Below, piece by piece: positions 1-8,047 of a stretch of DNA of 64,000 bases. The translations under genes were made by a program, and so were the position numbers. Position 1 is the stretch's first letter. Every line of letters starts with the position of its first letter. This DNA is from a virus. The DNA is taken from positions 24,122-88,121 of the IMG/VR virus record IMGVR_UViG_3300044712_001570, one strand, 5' to 3'. The notes under the pieces were generated by a model. That model searched no databases. It was not told where the DNA came from and saw only the letters and a program-made list of their open reading frames with translations.

Positions 1-54
1 TCCCACCATGCGCCCTGTCGCAGTTTTTAGCGACTATTAAAGGAGAATCATATC

Positions 55-801
55 ATGGCACGAAAGTCAAAAGCACCTACACAAGAACAAATTAATGCAG
101 TCCTTGCAGAAGAAGGTCTAATGCTTGCTCGTAAGGACGAGCAGGGGGCTTTCCAAACAGAAGTCCTAGGCACCGTGTATTGGGTCAAAAGTGATATATC
201 AAAGGAAGATGAGGATGGTATTGAGGATGAAGATGTAGATGGGGAAGAAGAAGATGAAGTGGAAGTGGAAGCTCCCCCACCAGTTGTCCCTATTGCAGCA
301 CCCGCTCCTACTTCTACTTCCAATAAGAATGCATACACTAAGGACTTTCTAAAGCGTAAAGCGAAAGTTCTTAAGGACCTAGGGTACTTCCATGGCTGGT
401 GTCCGGGAGTATATGTCTCATATGCTAAGCGTCTTAGAGACGATATGAATCTAGTATCAGGTTCCCACCAGACAGACGTAGGGAAAAAACTGGCTGGAGA
501 TCTGTTAGCAGCTGTAAAGGCTATTGATACCGCTATTGAAACAATGCGATCGTTACCAGCAGGTTGGAAGCCAGAAAAGACTGAGCAAGCTAAAAAGTCC
601 AGTGGCCCCTCTGCTTTACAAGTAGGGGATAGGGTAGCCCTCACAGATAAGGCTCGCAAGAGTGGGGGATATGATGGCTTGCTGACAGATTGTAATGAGA
701 CATTCAGAGTTCTCCTTGCAACGTCATCTATTACCCGCGTTCAAAGCGAGCACGATGGGGTGTTGACACTACCACGAAAGGACCTTGAACTAGCTAAGTA
801 G
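55..801 (+). CDS. Hypothetical acidic protein, 248 aa
   Basis: I do not recognise this protein. The start is set by AAAGGAG nine bases before the ATG. An N-terminal third with a short globular-looking segment leads into a very acidic stretch (residues about 45-75, mostly Asp/Glu) and a Pro/Ala linker. After that comes a basic segment (about 95-170) with a Trp/Tyr-rich region. The C-terminus (about 190-245, starting near a VGDRVALTDKAR motif) resembles a small SH3/KOW-like beta barrel, but that is a guess. The alternation of strongly acidic and basic segments suggests nucleic-acid or protein binding. It precedes the MoxR-type ATPase gene by 58 bases and may be in the same operon. Confidence 0.75.
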   Translation: MARKSKAPTQEQINAVLAEEGLMLARKDEQGAFQTEVLGTVYWVKSDISKEDEDGIEDEDVDGEEEDEVEVEAPPPVVPIAAPAPTSTSNKNAYTKDFLKRKAKVLKDLGYFHGWCPGVYVSYAKRLRDDMNLVSGSHQTDVGKKLAGDLLAAVKAIDTAIETMRSLPAGWKPEKTEQAKKSSGPSALQVGDRVALTDKARKSGGYDGLLTDCNETFRVLLATSSITRVQSEHDGVLTLPRKDLELAK

Positions 802-834
802 ACCTATTGTTCTTAGCTTATGGATTTGCTTAAT

Positions 835-854
835 ACTCCCACCCTATTAGGAGT
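835..854 (+). promoter_or_regulatory. Small hairpin covering the ribosome binding site of the AAA ATPase gene
   Basis: ACTCC at 835-839 can pair with GGAGT at 850-854, with a 10-base loop. The GGAG is the Shine-Dalgarno of the next gene (ATG at 860), so the stem would hide it. Five base pairs is weak and the role is inferred. Confidence 0.3.
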
Positions 855-859
855 TAGGT

Positions 860-2038
860 ATGAGACAAGATCGGTTAATGCACGCAGCATTCTTCACCCC
901 ACTTAGTGGGGGGAGATGGGGATTACCCATAGTGTTTGAGGGTATCCCGGGTATTGCAAAGTCTTCACTAGTTAGGGACTTCGCAGCTAAATGCGAGGTA
1001 CCACTGCACATATTAGATGCATCATCAGGTGAGGGTGCATACGGGGTTATCCCTATGCCTATGGACCATAAGGGGGTTCTATCCACCCGGTATCCTATCC
1101 CTGAGTGGGCAGTAGATATGCTAACGAATGACGTTGGTGTAGTTTTCGTGGATGAACTAACATCCACACCACCACTCATTCAAGCTGCTCAGATGGCGCT
1201 TATTCTTGATCGTCGAATAGGTGGTCACACGCTACCTCAACGCGTTAGAATATTAGGAGCTTGTAACCCCACTGACCAAGCGACTTATGGACACGAGATA
1301 GCTGCTCCTTTAGCTAATAGATGTGTATGGGTGCATGTTGACCCTCCTTCAGTGGAGGAGCATGCATCCTATATGATGGGGCTAACTTCTGACAAGTCCC
1401 AAGAAAAGGTTAGCGCTTCCCAAGAGGAAGCACGCGTACTAGCAGAATGGCCCAAAGCATGGGCTACTGCTGTAGGTTTAGAGATAGGGTTCCTTTCAAG
1501 GAACCAGGGCTATAAAAACGGTGTACCTACAGACACATCAGGACAGCAGAAGAAAGGGAGTGATATAGGTATAGGTATTAAGTCATTCCCCTCGGATAGA
1601 TCATGGGAGGCGGCCACAAGAGCCATTGCCACAGGTATAGTACATAACCTCTCAACAGAAGAAACCAACGACCTTATTGCTGGGTGTATAGGGTCCACTG
1701 CAATGAACTTAGTACGAACATATCAGGCAGAGTGCGATCTACCTGATACATCCAACCTATTAGATGGTAAGGTATCATTCACGCATTCACAGATAAGACC
1801 AGATAGAAGTGCAGCGGTCATATCATCATGTACTGCATTAGTTATCCCAAAGAGTTGCCCTAATCGAGAGAAGAGGGCAAGCGCTCTATGGAAGCTCCTG
1901 GAGTCACTTCAACTCATAATGAAAGACCTAGCTATACCAGCTACTAAGGCTTTGGTAGATAATGGTCTAGTAAGGCCTGAAGGAGTAAAGGTACTCGCCT
2001 CAGTAGAACCTATCCTGTCAGCAAGTAAGGTAAGATAG
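860..2038 (+). CDS. MoxR-type AAA+ ATPase
   Basis: This is an AAA+ ATPase of the MoxR/dynein-like group, 392 aa. Visible motifs are Walker A GIPGIAKS (residues 28-35), Walker B VVFVDEL near residue 95, and a sensor-1 like GACNP near 130. MoxR ATPases typically act with a VWA-domain partner as chaperone-like complexes that remodel or activate metal-dependent enzymes or larger assemblies. The partner here is the VWA/metallopeptidase protein two genes downstream. The C-terminal half (about 210-392) is not recognised. The start has GGAG ten bases upstream, partly inside a small hairpin. Function in the phage is unknown; the ATPase call itself is firm. Confidence 0.88.
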   Translation: MRQDRLMHAAFFTPLSGGRWGLPIVFEGIPGIAKSSLVRDFAAKCEVPLHILDASSGEGAYGVIPMPMDHKGVLSTRYPIPEWAVDMLTNDVGVVFVDELTSTPPLIQAAQMALILDRRIGGHTLPQRVRILGACNPTDQATYGHEIAAPLANRCVWVHVDPPSVEEHASYMMGLTSDKSQEKVSASQEEARVLAEWPKAWATAVGLEIGFLSRNQGYKNGVPTDTSGQQKKGSDIGIGIKSFPSDRSWEAATRAIATGIVHNLSTEETNDLIAGCIGSTAMNLVRTYQAECDLPDTSNLLDGKVSFTHSQIRPDRSAAVISSCTALVIPKSCPNREKRASALWKLLESLQLIMKDLAIPATKALVDNGLVRPEGVKVLASVEPILSASKVR

Positions 2039-2059
2039 TTTATCCTAAGGGGTATATCC

Positions 2060-2335
2060 ATGATCAAAACTGGAACAGGTTGGTTAGTGATAGAGGAACC
2101 AGCAACCGGCGTAGTTGACATATGTAAGGTCGACTACAACAATGGGTGGTCAAATAATAATCCTGGTGGGTGGACGTACCAGGATTATTGTCACTCACAT
2201 GGTCGTGTTTCACTTGAAACCATAGATCGCCTTGAGGCAGAAGAGTTCGCCAATAAAGCGGTGCAGTATTACAGATCCTGTGGGTTTGAGGATAGTCGAG
2301 TTTTCCATAACTATGACTGTAAGGAAAATATCTAA
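2060..2335 (+). CDS. Hypothetical protein between ATPase and VWA genes
   Basis: This 91-aa protein has no recognised family. It is rich in Asn, Trp and Tyr in its first half (repeated NNGW/NNPGGW-like pieces) and acidic in the second half. AAGGGG lies about eight bases before the ATG. Its stop codon overlaps the next start as TAATG, so it is probably co-translated with the VWA protein. A role as an accessory subunit of the ATPase/VWA pair is an inference from position only. Confidence 0.7.
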   Translation: MIKTGTGWLVIEEPATGVVDICKVDYNNGWSNNNPGGWTYQDYCHSHGRVSLETIDRLEAEEFANKAVQYYRSCGFEDSRVFHNYDCKENI

Positions 2336-3564
2336 TGGCAAGCAGCCCTGACATTAACTTCGCATCCGCAATGCGCATAGCTAAAACAGCTATGCCATAT
2401 ATGACTGGAATGCTTATTAGATTCCAACTAATAATGCGCCCAGGTATGGGGACTATGGGAGTCGATTCTAAGTTCCGACTCTACATGGACCCTGCGGTAT
2501 TAACTCAGTGGTCGGTACATGAGATAGCAGGTGTACTCATTCATGAGTGTATGCACCTGTTCCTAGACCATCCTGGGAGGTGCGGAAGTAGAGACACAGG
2601 GCTATTCAATATTGCAGGTGACTTAGCTATTAATCCAGGTCTCAAAGCTGCAAGGCTACAGTTACCAGAGAAAGGGGTAATGCCCTCGGATTATGGGTTA
2701 CCAGATAATCTAACAGCTGACGAATATTACGTTAAGTTATTAGAGATTGGAGGTGGGGGTATCACTAATCCCAACCCTAATGGTAAACCAGGTACTGGTA
2801 ACTGCGGAGGGTGCGCTCATTCTAAAGATGATAATGACCAGACACAACAAGCCCAAAGCCTTGGAGCGGAGGGGGTAGATTCCTCTACTAAGCATCGAGT
2901 AGCTAAGGCTATGGCGGAAGAGATGCTCGCACATGCTAATGGTAAAGGGCGGGGTAGTGTGCCCGCCGGATGGTTAAGAGAAGCAGAACTACTATGCAAA
3001 CCTGCTACCATTCCGTGGGAGCGGGAACTTCAACGAATACTATTGACAGCCTGTGATTATAAGGCAGGTGCAGTAGTTCATACATTCAATAATCCTAGCC
3101 GTAGACAAGCAGGGTTAGGATATGGGGTTGGTAGCCCACGACTACCATATACCAGATGCCCTATTCCCGAAGTATGTATCTTCTTCGATACATCCGGCTC
3201 TATGAGCAAAGAGAACGTAGAGACAGGGTTGATTGAAGTGCAGTCAATCCTGAAAAGAGTTGGTGCTAATATAACGTTCATGTGCTGCGACCATGCAGTG
3301 CATGCTATTGTGAAAACTAATGATATTAATGTTATACTAAAGAACCTAAAGGGTGGTGGAGGTTCAAGCTTCACACCTGCTTTTGATGCCATAAAAACCC
3401 TAAAGAATGCCCCGAATATTGTGGTAGCATTCACCGACGGTGACATAGGAGTTCCGGAAGAGTGTCCTCCTGGGCTCACAGTTATATGGTGCCTAGTTGA
3501 GAGACACCATACCCCACCTACCGAGGCATGGGGCAGAGCCGTATGGTGCGTTAATAAGGATTGA
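2335..3564 (+). CDS. Putative metallopeptidase with C-terminal VWA-like domain (DUF2201-like)
   Basis: This 409-aa protein joins an N-terminal zinc-peptidase-like region to a C-terminal von Willebrand A-like domain. The HExxH motif is HECMH at residues 70-74, followed by a second His at position 78. The region around 150-180 is Gly/Asn/Cys rich. The VWA-like part starts near residue 277 and shows a MIDAS-type DTSGS at 285-289 and a later FTDGD motif. This layout matches proteins described as DUF2201 (VWA-like with N-terminal metallopeptidase), which commonly pair with MoxR ATPases. Such an ATPase is encoded just upstream. Whether the HExxH is catalytic cannot be told from sequence. It starts inside the previous stop (TAATG). 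Confidence 0.85.
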   Translation: MASSPDINFASAMRIAKTAMPYMTGMLIRFQLIMRPGMGTMGVDSKFRLYMDPAVLTQWSVHEIAGVLIHECMHLFLDHPGRCGSRDTGLFNIAGDLAINPGLKAARLQLPEKGVMPSDYGLPDNLTADEYYVKLLEIGGGGITNPNPNGKPGTGNCGGCAHSKDDNDQTQQAQSLGAEGVDSSTKHRVAKAMAEEMLAHANGKGRGSVPAGWLREAELLCKPATIPWERELQRILLTACDYKAGAVVHTFNNPSRRQAGLGYGVGSPRLPYTRCPIPEVCIFFDTSGSMSKENVETGLIEVQSILKRVGANITFMCCDHAVHAIVKTNDINVILKNLKGGGGSSFTPAFDAIKTLKNAPNIVVAFTDGDIGVPEECPPGLTVIWCLVERHHTPPTEAWGRAVWCVNKD

Positions 3565-3569
3565 TAACC

Positions 3570-3614
3570 GTGCCGACCTATGGCACCCTAGCCAAGCTAT
3601 TACCCACAATAGCT
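3570..3614 (+). other. Two tandem hairpins in the gap before the 286-aa gene
   Basis: GTGCC (3570-3574) pairs with GGCAC (3582-3586), and AGCTATT (3595-3601) pairs with AATAGCT (3608-3614). Only ATTTACT follows, not a T-run, so a rho-independent terminator is doubtful. The hairpins may affect processing or translation of the gene at 3637. Confidence 0.3.
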
Positions 3615-3636
3615 ATTTACTAGCGGAGATTCGAAC

Positions 3637-4497
3637 ATGACTAACCCAGGTCTTGTAAGCGTCATGGACGCTCAAAATGCAGGTGCAATCGTTTGGTGGA
3701 CCCTTGAAGGGCAATGCTCCTTAGCAGAGCTAACGACCAAGTTCGATGAGCTTGGACTGCCAAGCGATTGGCTTCCTAGTGCCCCTTCACCAGCGCAATC
3801 ACTCAAGAGGGCGATCGATAGTGTAAGACAGCCTAAACAACTACTAGCTGCACATCCTAGTGGTGGTTACGCCGTCTATCAACAAGCGGAGATAGATATA
3901 GATGGAGACCCAGAACTTAGGGTTGTCCTTCATGCATACCTAAACGAGGAGGGTGCTTTCTGTATCCGAAAGACTACCAACGAGGAGCTAAAGGATAAGC
4001 TCCTTGATGCATACAATAGAGAGTGCACTATTCTAGCTGCTCAAGATATTAGCCATTGGCTAATCAATGTGTTAGCCAAGAAGCTGTTTGCCTTATCATT
4101 ACGAGATAGGGGTGGAGTGTACTTTATTACATCATCAGCTGTAGAACGATACAGCTCACTTGTTAGTGTATTATCAAGCCTTCAAGCAAGCTATAAGCTG
4201 TATCAGATACCAGCTATGAAGAGCAAAGATGCCATAGCTGCTATTATTGATGCTATAACATCCGAGACTAATAAGTATTCCGAAACTGTATTCTCCCATC
4301 TATGCGAAGAAAAGATGGGGAAACGAGCATTAGAAACACAACTAAAGGAGTCTACCAACTACCTCAATAAGATTAAGATCTATGAGGAAGTTGTAGGAGA
4401 GAACCTGGATAAGCTAAGGGCTCAACTAACAAACCTTCAAGCTTGTGTTAGTGCATCTATCCTTTCCCTTGAGCCATCGGAAGAAGAAGCACAATGA
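3637..4497 (+). CDS. Hypothetical protein, 286 aa
   Basis: I cannot place this protein with confidence. It starts after GCGGAG, eight bases before the ATG. The N-terminal half (to about 150) is mixed alpha/beta, with conserved-looking Trp residues and an LPSDWLPSAPS piece. The C-terminal third (about 190-280) is predicted helical and coiled-coil-like, with heptad spacing of Leu/Ile. It lies between the VWA protein and the sigma-like protein and overlaps the latter by ATGA, so it probably belongs to the MoxR/VWA operon. Confidence 0.75.
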   Translation: MTNPGLVSVMDAQNAGAIVWWTLEGQCSLAELTTKFDELGLPSDWLPSAPSPAQSLKRAIDSVRQPKQLLAAHPSGGYAVYQQAEIDIDGDPELRVVLHAYLNEEGAFCIRKTTNEELKDKLLDAYNRECTILAAQDISHWLINVLAKKLFALSLRDRGGVYFITSSAVERYSSLVSVLSSLQASYKLYQIPAMKSKDAIAAIIDAITSETNKYSETVFSHLCEEKMGKRALETQLKESTNYLNKIKIYEEVVGENLDKLRAQLTNLQACVSASILSLEPSEEEAQ

Positions 4498-5126
4498 CAC
4501 AGCTAAAGACTACAATCGCACTAAAGCATGCGGATAATGTAGCAACTGCGGTTGCTGCTAGATATTATAAATCAAACCCAAGTGTGGTCTCCTTTGAAGA
4601 CCTAAAACAAGAAGCTTGGTTGACTATAGTTGATATAGACCATAGAGGCGGTTTCAATGCTACCAAAGGCGTAGAGTTTAGATACTACGCCTTTCAAGGT
4701 TGCGTTCGAATGCTGCAACGCATGATGTGGTCCAATAGCTCCCCAGTATCAGGGGTACATGCATCTAAATCCGATGCTAGGGATTATGCATGTAAAGGTC
4801 TAGCGTTTGATGATATAGCGGACCCAAGTAAAGTAAGGATGGCTAGTACTAGCAAACGTTTTTATGTATCGTTTAGCGAAGAAACATCAACCCTACCAAG
4901 CCAAGAAGAGGACTATCACTCCAATCAAATAAGAGCTGCACTAATAGATGCAGCTATGAGAGCTAGCATACCAATAGTAGCTGTTAGTGTTTTATTAGGT
5001 GAGGCTTCTATTGAGGAAGCTTCTAATGCATTAGGATGTACACCTAAACAGATGGAGGGTCACGCTAAGTACCTACAATCGATTCTCAAGTTTGATCCAA
5101 CCCTTTGGAGACTATGGAAAGAATGA
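4494..5126 (+). CDS. Divergent RNA polymerase sigma-factor-like protein
   Basis: This 210-aa protein has a sigma-70 region-2-like core. Residues about 33-82 read FEDLKQEAWLTIVDID, then FNATKGVEFRYYAFQGCVR and MMW. That is the usual pattern of an acidic/aromatic helix, 'G..F....G..F..YA....R' and a following basic/aromatic helix. Near the C-terminus a helix-turn-helix-like segment (about 163-195, including EEASNALGCTPKQMEGHAK) could be a region 4. If real, it would redirect host RNA polymerase to phage promoters. No conserved promoter could be picked out by eye to support that. The gene overlaps its predecessor by ATGA. The assignment is from pattern only and could be another small HTH protein. 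Confidence 0.6.
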   Translation: MTQLKTTIALKHADNVATAVAARYYKSNPSVVSFEDLKQEAWLTIVDIDHRGGFNATKGVEFRYYAFQGCVRMLQRMMWSNSSPVSGVHASKSDARDYACKGLAFDDIADPSKVRMASTSKRFYVSFSEETSTLPSQEEDYHSNQIRAALIDAAMRASIPIVAVSVLLGEASIEEASNALGCTPKQMEGHAKYLQSILKFDPTLWRLWKE

Positions 5127-5980
5127 AAGCTAATAAAAAAACCGCATCTGTATCCGCATTAGCAACGCAGTCCATCGTTATGGATTCTATTGTTGAATCA
5201 GGCCTTAACCCTAACTCAATGGGTAAAGATGCCTATCGACAACTGGTTGCTAATATACGCTTGAAAGGATTCCTTCAAGCAATTCTTGTTAGACTTGTAA
5301 AGCCAGAAACAGGTGGTAGCTATTACCAACTCATAGATGGCGCACATCGTATCAAAGCGATGAAGGAGATAGGTGAAACCAACATTCCTGCAATGATATT
5401 GGAATGCTCCGAGCCGGAAGCTATTGCACTTCGCATAGCTATGAATAGGCTTCGTGGTCAGGTTGATTTGGGTATTGCTAAGCAGCAACTCGAAGACCTA
5501 TTGAAAACACATCTATGGACCGCAGACCAAGTAGAGATAACAGGCTTTAGTGCTCAAGAGATTGCAGACCTTATACAACCTGTATTACCAGACCCGGAGC
5601 CTAATAACTCCATCCTAACATCACCAGATGATACAGGGGATGCACCTGCTACAGAACTCTCTGATGTATCGTTTACATTAGAGGTTGGAGGATTCGAATC
5701 CAAGTCTGCACTCAATACCATTCGAAAGAAACTGGTATCACTATCTACGGTTTCCCCTAAGCCCACCCTTGCAAGTGCATTGCGTTATCTTATTGATAAT
5801 GCTAACCCATCAATCTTCCCCATCAAGAAGAAGTCATCGAAGCCGAAGTTCCTCTACCAGGTATGGGGGAGGGACAATGCAAACCAGCCAGAGCTAATCC
5901 AAACCTATAAGAATAAAAAGCAAGCAGACGAGGAAGCTGCACTGGTTGGTGGTACGGTTACCGAAGTGCTAGATGACTGA
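5123..5980 (+). CDS. ParB-like nuclease/partition domain protein
   Basis: I chose ATG 5123, which overlaps the preceding TGA (ATGA) and follows GGAAAGA. TTG 5105 and ATG 5114 in the same frame are less likely. The protein (285 aa) has a ParB/sulfiredoxin-like N-terminal domain: a 'GLNPNSMGKDAYRQLV..I' lead-in, then LIDGAHRIKAMKEIG (the GxxR-type box II) and INRLR-like MNRLRGQ. A central linker and a basic C-terminal tail with a degenerate lysine-rich segment follow. Phage ParB-like proteins can be DNA-binding CTPases, nucleases or partners of DNA-modifying enzymes; no methylase lies next to it here. It probably belongs to the same operon as the sigma-like protein. Confidence 0.8.
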   Translation: MKANKKTASVSALATQSIVMDSIVESGLNPNSMGKDAYRQLVANIRLKGFLQAILVRLVKPETGGSYYQLIDGAHRIKAMKEIGETNIPAMILECSEPEAIALRIAMNRLRGQVDLGIAKQQLEDLLKTHLWTADQVEITGFSAQEIADLIQPVLPDPEPNNSILTSPDDTGDAPATELSDVSFTLEVGGFESKSALNTIRKKLVSLSTVSPKPTLASALRYLIDNANPSIFPIKKKSSKPKFLYQVWGRDNANQPELIQTYKNKKQADEEAALVGGTVTEVLDD

Positions 5981-5988
5981 AAGGAATA

Positions 5989-6192
5989 ATGAACTACACG
6001 TTAGAGACTAAGAGGCTACATAGCTCCAACTACGCAATGAAGTTAGTTATTAGTATTAATGGTACCATAGTTAAAACATTAGATGCTGTGGTACCATCGT
6101 TTGATGCAGCACTTCGTACAACGGAGGCAATAGTACATGGCCAGCGTGAATACCCTATATGTATCGAGTCATGTAAACATTGCAATGCTTAG
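5989..6192 (+). CDS. Small hypothetical protein, 67 aa
   Basis: This small protein is not recognised. AAAGGAATA precedes the ATG at good spacing, eight bases after the previous stop. It is a compact beta-rich peptide ending in a CIESCKHC motif, so the C-terminal Cys/His residues could bind zinc. The last 56 bases are shared in another frame with the next ORF. Confidence 0.6.
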   Translation: MNYTLETKRLHSSNYAMKLVISINGTIVKTLDAVVPSFDAALRTTEAIVHGQREYPICIESCKHCNA

Positions 6193-6436
6193 ACGTGGCC
6201 TTATAACTACAACCATACTTGCACAAGCTATTGCCAGACCAACTCGCTATATCCGAAGATTAATAACAAGGCGCAATGTAATAGCCATAAGGGATGGGTA
6301 CTCTTACTATATAGACCTTCTATCAGTAGAGGTCTATTATAGGACCTGTCGCAATACCATTGTACTACAACAGCTATCGGAGCTACGTAGGCAAATTCAA
6401 CAGTACCTATTAAGCAGGGATACCAAATGCTATTGA
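6137..6436 (+). CDS. Small basic hypothetical protein, 99 aa
   Basis: The start at 6137 lies inside the preceding gene and is backed by a clear GGAGG nine bases upstream. An ATG at 6185 in the same frame overlaps the preceding stop but has no such site. The protein is Arg- and Tyr-rich (more than a dozen Arg) with no recognised family and could bind nucleic acid. It overlaps the helicase start by ten bases. Confidence 0.5.
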   Translation: MASVNTLYVSSHVNIAMLRRGLITTTILAQAIARPTRYIRRLITRRNVIAIRDGYSYYIDLLSVEVYYRTCRNTIVLQQLSELRRQIQQYLLSRDTKCY

Positions 6437-7848
6437 ACATGCATAATACGACATGCGCTATTGTTAGTGCAACAGAAGCCGAGATGAAGTGGATAAGTGG
6501 GTACTTATCCTTTAGCAACTCGAAGGCATACTTTAGTGGGGGACCATCTAAGATAGGTCTTGTTAATGAGTTCAATAGGTCATTCCCCACAGGGTTCCTC
6601 CCTATGATTCGAAAGGCTGCTGCTACCGAGAATATTGAGATTCTTGCCCACGATAAAAGGATTGCACCAGCGACCTTTGATGCTGACGCGGAGATCACTT
6701 ATTTAAGAGACTATCAGCTAGATGCATTAGATGCAGTAGACTATCATAAGCGGGGTATACTCAATCACGCCACTGGAGCTGGAAAAACTCTGCTCACTGT
6801 AGCACTAACACAAGCCTATCAATGTCCTTGGGTTCTACTAACTCATAGAGGAAACCTAGCAGAGCAGACAGAGGATGAATACAATAGTCGAACCGGACTA
6901 ACATGTTCCACCCTTCGTAAGGGGGATAACTGGGTTAATGGTACCGGTAACCTAACCATATTCACATTCCAGTCTATTGCTCATAGAGTGCATGAACCTG
7001 TTATTAAAAACATACTTCTACAAGCTGGTGGGCTTATGATTGAGGAAGCCCATGTTCTACCCGCTGCAACGTTCTATAAAACGGCCCAAGCGTGCCCGGC
7101 CTACTTCCGGGTAGGTCTTTCTGCAACCCCGCTTGTACGGGGCGATAGACGGTCCATAATGGCCATTGCATCCCTTGGGCCGGTGATTCATAAAGTCTCT
7201 GCAGAAGAACTCATAAATAGAAACATATTAGCTAGGGCTAATATAACTATGTATGAGTACATGCATACTAAGCAAAGGTCTACAGACTATGCAGAAGTAA
7301 GGGAGGAGGAGATTGTAGATAGCGATGAACGTAACGAGTTGCTAATAGATATAATCCGAAAGGCAGAGAAACCATGCCTAGCCTTTATAACTATCAAAGA
7401 CCACGGCTTTAAGCTTAATAGGTTATTAGAACGTGCTGGGTTCAAGTCCTTGTTTGTGTATGGTACCAGCTCCCTATCATATAGAAAGAGGGTATGTAAG
7501 GACCTTAATAATGGGAAGCTAGATGTATTAGTAGCATCTAAGATACTTGATACGGGGCAAAACATACCTGAACTTCGTAGTGTTGTTAACTGCTCTGGAG
7601 GTAAGAGTGTTATAGAAGTAGTGCAGAAGTTAGGTCGTGGTATGCGACGCACTACTACTAAGACTGAGTTCGATATGTATGATGTATATGATAAGGGCTG
7701 TGGATGTGACCTAGCAGCTAAAGAGATGTTAGGTGAAAGGAGGTATGCACATAAGGCATGCGAATGGTTGGAACGTCACACCAAGATGAGGTGGAAGGCG
7801 TATACAGTAGAGAAACATTCTGTCAAGGTTGAGCCATTTACCCGTTGA
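6427..7848 (+). CDS. Superfamily 2 DNA/RNA helicase (UvsW/RecQ-like ATPase)
   Basis: This is a 473-aa SF2 helicase. Motif I is TGAGKT (around residues 115-120), the DEAD-box position reads EEAH (about 205), and motif III is LSATP (about 233). Motif VI is QKLGRGMRR (about 398-406). A short N-terminal domain of about 100 aa precedes the motor, as in T4 UvsW-type repair helicases that act on branched DNA and R-loops. It is encoded at the head of the replication module and is followed by a terminator. The SF2 class is firm; equivalence to UvsW is an inference from size and context. Confidence 0.88.
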   Translation: MLLNMHNTTCAIVSATEAEMKWISGYLSFSNSKAYFSGGPSKIGLVNEFNRSFPTGFLPMIRKAAATENIEILAHDKRIAPATFDADAEITYLRDYQLDALDAVDYHKRGILNHATGAGKTLLTVALTQAYQCPWVLLTHRGNLAEQTEDEYNSRTGLTCSTLRKGDNWVNGTGNLTIFTFQSIAHRVHEPVIKNILLQAGGLMIEEAHVLPAATFYKTAQACPAYFRVGLSATPLVRGDRRSIMAIASLGPVIHKVSAEELINRNILARANITMYEYMHTKQRSTDYAEVREEEIVDSDERNELLIDIIRKAEKPCLAFITIKDHGFKLNRLLERAGFKSLFVYGTSSLSYRKRVCKDLNNGKLDVLVASKILDTGQNIPELRSVVNCSGGKSVIEVVQKLGRGMRRTTTKTEFDMYDVYDKGCGCDLAAKEMLGERRYAHKACEWLERHTKMRWKAYTVEKHSVKVEPFTR

Positions 7849-7849
7849 C

Positions 7850-7880
7850 TTGCGCCAAAGAGCGGCGCAATCTTTTCTTC
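7850..7880 (+). terminator. Rho-independent terminator after the helicase gene
   Basis: TTGCGCC (7850-7856) pairs with GGCGCAA (7864-7870) around a 7-base loop and is followed by TCTTTTCTTC. It starts one base after the helicase stop and would end the first plus-strand operon. Confidence 0.75.
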
Positions 7881-7900
7881 TCCCCTATGGAAGGTGACCC

Positions 7901-8038
7901 ATGACTATACTGGATGAGATGCATAGTAGAAGGCTGAATGGACCCATACAGCAACTAGTGAATGCGCTAGGCTGTGGGTGGTCTAGCGAACAACCATTTG
8001 CTAGCATCTCCGCTGTTGTGTGGGTCCCTTCAGCCTAG
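7901..8038 (+). CDS. Possible 45-aa leader ORF
   Basis: The ATG at 7901 follows GGAAGGTG at workable spacing and opens a 45-codon frame that stops at 8036-8038. That is nine bases before the initiator gene ATG at 8048, which has no Shine-Dalgarno of its own. Translation of the larger gene could therefore be coupled to this ORF. The peptide has no recognisable domain. Most of the ORF coincides with a near-perfect long hairpin, so the region may be an RNA element rather than a true gene. Confidence 0.35.
   Translation: MTILDEMHSRRLNGPIQQLVNALGCGWSSEQPFASISAVVWVPSA
7931..8036 (+). ncRNA. Long structured RNA/hairpin element upstream of the initiator gene
   Basis: Positions 7931-7953 pair with 8014-8036 over 23 positions (20 Watson-Crick, two G-U, one T/C mismatch). 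The 60-base apical part can form CTAGCGAA/TTTGCTAG, or alternatively CGCTAG/CTAGCG using the same central CTAGCG. An ACAGC/GCTGT pairing is another competitor. Mutually exclusive stems suggest a switch or a folded non-coding RNA. No T-run follows, so it is not a terminator. It ends 11 bases before the initiator start codon. An inverted-repeat mobile element is an alternative, but no target duplication is seen. Confidence 0.5.
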
Positions 8039-8047
8039 CTTAATAAC

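Noticed and set aside
1-54. Possible tail of an upstream gene ending at 40
   Set aside because: Frame 2 is open from the edge to a TAA at 38-40, but 13 codons are too few to support a gene.
48-659. 203-aa minus-strand frame with poly-Ser
   Set aside because: Antisense shadow of the acidic stretch in the first plus-strand gene.
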